This document shows, one piece after another, positions 22,198 through 25,596 of a DNA stretch of 25,596 nucleotides (its first letter is position 1; every line of letters starts with the position of its first letter). The notes below the pieces were generated by a model that searched no databases, had not been told where the DNA came from, and was given only the letters and a program-made list of their open reading frames with translations. Position numbers and translations under genes: made by a program. Origin of the DNA: Hypholoma sublateritium FD-334 SS-4 (lineage: Eukaryota; Basidiomycota; Agaricomycetes; Agaricales; Strophariaceae); assembly GCA_000827495.1 (NCBI GenBank), contig KN817753.1, positions 1 through 25,596 on the forward strand, written 5' to 3'.

Positions 22198-22292
22198 AAG
22201 AAATAACGACTCGATGCAGCCAGTGGCATTGCGTTATCGATAAGGTGATTGTATATTTTTAGCTGTGCGTGACGACTTACTCGGTCTGGTGA

Positions 22293-22360
22293 CTTCCCGG
22301 CATATTCCGTGGGGCATCATCAGCCATAATATGACCAGCTGATGGCATCCGAACAGACTC
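22293..22360 (-). repeat. Right terminal inverted repeat of the PIF-type element
   Basis: Mate of the repeat at 21696-21763. It ends CCGAACAGACTC directly before the TTA duplication. Confidence 0.9.
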
Positions 22361-22896
22361 TTATCCTCTAACAGTTGGAAACCATACTCATAGTTACTGA
22401 TAGTGTTCAGTTAACCAATATGAAGAAATTTGAGAGACAAAAGGCACAAAACTTTGATCGGTAAACTGAAGTTAATCACGGTTTTGACATTCTTGTCCTG
22501 TAGACGAAGCCCGTGGAAGATTGTACCAGAGAAAATGGGCTTTATGACCACCCTAGTGATGTGCAGGCTCGGGCTTGAGGCCCGAAGCCCGTCTGAGCCG
22601 GGCCCATTTAGGCCGGGCCAAGCCGGGCCCGACAGTGGGCTTTGGCGGGCCTACGGCTTGGCCTCAGATTTTGAAAGCCCAAAGCCCGGGCCTGAGCCCG
22701 GGCTTTAGAATAATTTTTTCCTTACTGTATTAGCTTGTATTAACTATACAAATAAAAAAATTCCTTCCAAAAATGCCTCCACTACAGCCCTCGATGACAC
22801 TTTGTGTAATGTTCGAGCCACCGGCCGATGCCGCAGAAGCACGTGACCCACTTACAACGACACGCGTTGTCCACCATAAGTCCCTAGACTCGCGAG

Positions 22897-22990
22897 CCAG
22901 TCACACTCGCAAGCTCTATGACTAATAACACAAAACACATGACAATACAAAGCACATGACATTTATGGAGCGAGCTTGCGAGCGGACTGG
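22897..22990. repeat. Imperfect inverted repeat inside the hAT-like element
   Basis: CCAGTC-ACA-CTCGCAAGCTC at 22897-22916 pairs with GAGCTTGCGAGCGGACTGG at 22972-22990. The 55-base loop contains the repeated word CACATGACA. Confidence 0.65.
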
Positions 22991-23170
22991 GCGTTCTCGT
23001 CGCCCTTTTACCGAGCGAGATTTTTCCCCGCCCTTCAGACCTGCTCACTTCACCAAAACACGACCTCGAGCAGCCAAAAAACACCTCAAATCGAGTATAC
23101 ATAATCTGCTTGAAATTCTTTGTAAACCANAAAAGAGTATATGAATGAAAAATGCAAATTTTAGGTATGN

Positions 23171-23380
23171 CTTCGTCGTCGTCGTGTAATTAGGTCCGTG
23201 CACGGCATAACATGGGCCCCTCATTGCGCTCACTCTTTTCACCCAAAACCACAAAGTTTACTTCCCATAGTATTAGACAACCTAAGTGGGCAGTTTTGAA
23301 TATCAATATGNACCTAAGACGAGTATGAGGGCGGTAGCCAATATGCATGCACGGACCCTTTCCTCGCGCCGACGACGAAG
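23171..23380. repeat. Interrupted inverted repeat inside the hAT-like element
   Basis: CTTCGTCGTCG with AGGTCCGTGCACG (23171-23203) mirrors GCATGCACGGACC with CGACGACGAAG (23346-23380); the segment between the two blocks in each arm is diverged. The arms may be the ends of a small element nested in the hAT-like element, but I could not define a target duplication. Confidence 0.5.
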
Positions 23381-23558
23381 GCAAACTTCGATTTTTGAAA
23401 ATTTAATGATATATAGTTTTATGATTGGTTTCTAAATACAATAACATTACATATATTCAATTTTGGGTGCTTTTTCGACGTCGAGCCCGTTTTTTGTCGA
23501 AGTCAGCCTGTCTGAATGGCGGGCAAAATCCTGGCACGTCAAAAGGGCGACGAGTACG

Positions 23559-23640
23559 CCCAGCCGGTTCTGCGAACCCGCTTGCCATGGTCACGCTTCA
23601 ACATTATGTAATATGTGATGGGTTTTGCGGACCGGCTGGG
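23559..23640. repeat. Inverted repeat inside the hAT-like element
   Basis: CCCAGCCGGTTCTGCGAACCC at 23559-23579 pairs with GGGTTTTGCGGACCGGCTGGG at 23620-23640 (about 17 of 21 positions) around a 40-base loop. Confidence 0.65.
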
Positions 23641-24262
23641 GACGAGCCTAATAAGTCCCCTGTAACCTATTGTATGTACTCTATTGGTACTCTATTATAT
23701 TTAATATGTAGTTTAGTTGTACACTAATTTTTTTTTTGCTTTATATGCATCCTCTACGGTTTCTGGCACAAAAAGCATACATGTGATCAAAGCCCGGGCT
23801 CAGGCCCGAGCCCGGCCGGGCCAGGCCGTCCTGAGGGCTTCGGGCTTGGCTCGCAATATTGGCAGGCCCAAGCCCTGGCTTTCAGGCCCAAGCCCGGGCT
23901 TTCAGGCCAAGCCCGAGCCCGCACATCACTAGACCACCCTCGATGCCTGGCCTGATTTCTGAATTTCGTCTTTGACCCAAACGGTTGCCACGATATCGAA
24001 CGTCTGAGTACTGTTGACTACTGGCCGGACAACTTCGCCTGGCTTGTAGGGGACTTTCAGGTCTTGAAACAGATCGTAATGAGGTCCTTGAGACCATTTA
24101 TAGAGCACTGGGAGATATTTAAGACCAGATGTTAAGCAAAGAATGGCCAGAATCAACCACAGAGCGCGGCGACAGCCTCGAAACCTTGGTGGGCGGTCTG
24201 GTATTAAGTACAGGTTACTTAGTTGACGAGGGAAGATGTTTTGAGTTGGTTTGAATGCATTT

Positions 24263-24577
24263 CAAGTAACATCTTATATAGAAAATCAGATGTGTCTTAT
24301 GGCCATCCGAAGCTTGGGGAATGACGGCCGCGTAGTAAACATTTGGTGTAGAAATTGGAAGTGTCCGAGGAGGAGAGGCGATGTTCCAAATCTGCCGGAC
24401 CTCCGTCAGGCAACTGAGAACGTTCCGGTATTCGAGAGTCCGCCCCTCCGAGTGTCCGAGTGTCCACACCGCTCGGACTGGTCACATTCAAGTCACTACG
24501 TGACATTCGGTGACACAGGTGACAGGCGCTCGNCGTCGAGCGACGCGACGAGCCCAGCCTCTTCACTCAACGTCGCT
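24263..24577. promoter_or_regulatory. Divergent spacer between the disrupted membrane-protein gene and the CxC5 gene
   Basis: The two genes point away from each other. On the minus strand TATATAAG (plus-strand positions 24273-24280) is a good TATA-like box about 15-40 bp upstream of where the membrane-protein frame opens. The CxC5 side has no clear TATA. The spacer contains one N (24533). It may also hold the missing first exon or start codon of the membrane-protein gene. Confidence 0.35.
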
Positions 24578-25596
24578 ATGTTGCTATCTGACCGCCTTAG
24601 AGGCTCCATTGATGTTACCACTCTACTTTCCATACACACTTTCCTTAAATATATACCTCGTTTCAAGCAAGACATCGTTCTTGCTCAAGATGCAAAATGG
24701 CCGGCTGACNAGGCACCGCTTGATTTGCCTCAATCAGTGGCCATGCTGCTCTCAAATCTGTGTGAAATGTCAAAGCAAGATGTCGATAGCCTTTGGACCT
24801 ACCTCAGAGAAAGCATCTGGCAACTTGAAGAGCNAGACAGGGAGACAGATGAGCAATTCAAGTTGCATGGAAAGGATCTCAGCTACAGTACTCAAAGACT
24901 GTCATTTATGCGCTGTATATTATGTACTAAAGCTCTGTGTAGCTGCTATATACCCTCCCCATAATTATTGCATGAATACTGGCATCTGTGACCGAGCCAA
25001 CAAGGGCCGAAAACTGCAAAAAGTGGATCAAACCCGGGGTGTGTTGTATACCTTGGACGGTGTTTTCCCTGTTTGGGTCATAAGATTTCAGTGCGAAGGT
25101 AACAGCTTTTTATCGAAGTATTCAGCATAATATAAAGTGTGACTAAACAGGACTTGGTTGCCAAACGAGTTATTATCATAACTACCNAGTGCNTGATGGT
25201 ATANGCTACTATTACGAGGGGGAAGTACCCAACATAATTCAAGTCGGAGAACATCAATTTGTAGAGAGAAGAGTGATATCTATGTGGATTACTGATACCA
25301 ATATTTCTGCGTGAGTAGAGGTTCACAATAAGTGACCGTCGATACTAACATTTATTTCATTCNGCAGAAAATCATTCACAAACTGTGCACGCACATATCA
25401 GGCTGCACTTGGGGCACCCAATAGCATTCCACCAAACTGGCCATTGAAAGCTGCCCTAAAAGGTGATCACGTACAAAATGGATTTATTATCCTGTCTCTT
25501 CTCGAGGATCACCTCGAGCGTAAGACCATTCTGTCTGTACCCCACACCGGGGAGCAGGCTGAACGATTTACGGCCGCTATCAAAGAAAGAAACATG
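24578..25596 (+). CDS. CxC5-type protein associated with KDZ transposons (3' end beyond the window)
   Basis: The model is join(24578..24887, 24943..25098, 25151..25310, 25368..>25596), 285 codons so far, all phases consistent; introns 52-57 nt. The N-terminal ~100 residues form the helical region usual before this cysteine cluster (FKQDIVLAQDAKWPAD, LPQSVAMLLSNLCEM, DVDSLWTYLRESIWQL). The cluster follows: YPPHNYCMNTGIC, GVLYTLDGVFPVWVIRFQCE, GCQTSYYHNY, then YYYEGEVPNIIQVGEHQFVE, a Trp helix and SFTNCARTYQAAL. This order matches the CxC5 cysteine cluster that accompanies Kyakuja-Dileera-Zisupton transposases in agaricomycetes and may bind DNA or help transposition; its precise role is not known. 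Six N bases fall in the gene (24710, 24834, 25187, 25193, 25204 in exons; 25363 in an intron), leaving some residues undefined. The frame is open further upstream, but family similarity begins at this ATG. A KDZ transposase may lie beyond the right edge. Confidence 0.85.

Larger units (their letters stand above)
21696..22360 (-). mobile_element. PIF/Harbinger-type non-autonomous DNA transposon, 665 bp
   Basis: The element is bounded by near-perfect 68-bp terminal inverted repeats (21696-21763 and 22293-22360, two mismatches) that begin GAGTCTGTTCGGATGCCATC. It is flanked by TTA on both sides. Inside, on the minus strand, is a transposase N-terminal fragment (21973-22197) but no catalytic domain, so it is an internally deleted derivative that would need a partner transposase in trans. 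It sits inside an exon of the membrane-protein gene, with its coding strand parallel to the host gene. GT at nucleotides 3-4 of the minus-strand end and AG four bases before the other end could serve as splice sites. Confidence 0.9.
21693..22363. repeat. TTA target-site duplication flanking the PIF/Harbinger-type element
   Basis: TTA at 21693-21695 and TTA at 22361-22363 directly border the two inverted-repeat ends. A 3-bp TWA duplication is the hallmark of PIF/Harbinger transposition. Removing the element and one TTA restores an uninterrupted host codon series (minus strand: Leu-Glu-Asp-Asn-Leu-Tyr). Confidence 0.88.
22554..23931. mobile_element. hAT-like non-autonomous DNA transposon, 1378 bp
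   Basis: The ends are inverted repeats of about 24 bp (TAGTGATGTGCAGGCTCGGG at the left; the right end reads TAGTGATGTGCGGGCTCGGG on the other strand). They are flanked by an exact 8-bp duplication, GACCACCC at 22546-22553 and 23932-23939. An 8-bp target duplication plus TAGNG termini is typical of the hAT superfamily. Subterminal regions (22560-22710 and 23790-23925) are dense in GCCCGGGC-type repeats, likely transposase-binding clusters. No transposase-like reading frame is visible, so it is non-autonomous. Three internal inverted repeats and three N bases lie inside. It interrupts the membrane-protein gene between the codons for Arg-Val-Val and Ile-Lys-Pro. Confidence 0.87.
19596..24262 (-). 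pseudogene. Multi-pass membrane protein gene split by two DNA transposons
   Basis: Coding pieces on the minus strand in order: 24262..23932, [hAT-like element], 22545..22448, 22396..22361, [PIF element], 21692..21579, 21522..about 21286, 21286..21175, 21123..20962, 20911..20821, 20762..20715, 20644..20476, 20425..20188, 20116..20077, 20008..19596. Intron phases agree throughout. The product would have an N-terminal anchor (ALWLILAILCLTSGLKYLPV), a ~430-residue extracytoplasmic domain with NST and NVT glycosylation sites (motifs TIFHGLRLQDKNV, IVPLLEFHPILVKC, THICVLDETNLYN, STEWAYLPYIESSP, NVTWNIAFSGRTP) and about six C-terminal helices (GIRYIGPPFF, LPWDAVTGLLLTAIFAIQAV). The layout resembles uncharacterised agaricomycete membrane proteins I recall; function unknown. 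Defects: the hAT-like insertion brings TAG in frame, GTGTAG near 21283-21288 shifts the frame by two unless an unusually short 35-nt intron (21287-21321) is used, and no in-frame ATG is seen at the 5' end. Exact donors near 20188 and 20715 are uncertain. Confidence 0.68.

Noticed and set aside
22546..23939. The hAT-like element as a spliceable intron
   Set aside because: Its own TAG comes into frame at the first codon, and the only good acceptor (CACTAG) needs a phase that no donor before that stop provides.
24251..24577. Upstream extension of the CxC5 open frame by up to 109 codons
   Set aside because: It crosses the divergent spacer and the TATA-like box of the other gene and has no family similarity; the frame is open by chance.
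1..25596. tRNA, rRNA, CRISPR array or bacterial-style operon
   Set aside because: None was recognised; spliced genes throughout show a eukaryotic nuclear segment.

Overview
The window looks like nuclear DNA of a mushroom-forming basidiomycete (Agaricomycetes). The evidence is many short GT-AG introns (about 45-80 nt, donors mostly GTGCGT, GTACGT or GTAAGN), compact GC-rich housekeeping genes, a KDZ-transposon-associated CxC5 gene, and protein families I know from agaricomycetes. Gene models below were spliced by hand by following reading frame, splice sites and family similarity. Family names rest on recall, not on a search.

Left part (1-4400): an intact six-exon PITH-domain gene (504-1407, +), about 1 kb without genes, then a decayed chimera. 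The chimera is a degenerate copy of MED25 (2405-3945, -) abutting a degenerate copy of the PITH gene (3955-4165, +). The intact parent of each half lies elsewhere in this window. Next (4405-7842, -) comes a six-exon gene for a ~1048-aa agaricomycete protein with a conserved N-terminal part, a TPR-like stretch, a Gln-rich stretch and an acidic tail.

Middle part (9017-18469): a dense housekeeping block. MED25 (-, vWA plus ACID-like domain) is followed upstream by a small secreted Thr-rich protein (-), which shares an 81-bp divergent promoter with OLA1 (+, Obg-like ATPase). OLA1 runs tail-to-tail, 45 bp apart, into an MMTAG-domain gene (-). That gene shares a 102-bp divergent promoter with a ~1024-aa, mostly disordered protein (+). 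The OLA1 gene has an upstream in-frame ATG that would add a presequence-like N terminus.

Right part (18470-25596): an 83-aa single-span membrane protein (-), then a large multi-pass membrane protein gene on the minus strand (19596-about 24262) split by two DNA transposons. One is a 665-bp PIF/Harbinger-type element with 68-bp terminal inverted repeats and a TTA target duplication, carrying a transposase N-terminal fragment. The other is a 1378-bp hAT-like element with an 8-bp target duplication. The PIF element's termini offer GT and AG at positions that would splice it out in frame, leaving three extra codons. The hAT-like element puts a stop straight into the frame, and a GT-duplication-like frameshift lies further on. 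The window ends inside a CxC5 gene (24578->25596, +). Scattered single N bases occur only from 23130 to 25363.

I did not find a new multi-gene system. The most notable items are the transposon with an intron-like geometry inside a coding exon, the head-to-head MED25/PITH relic, and the possible mitochondrial OLA1 isoform.
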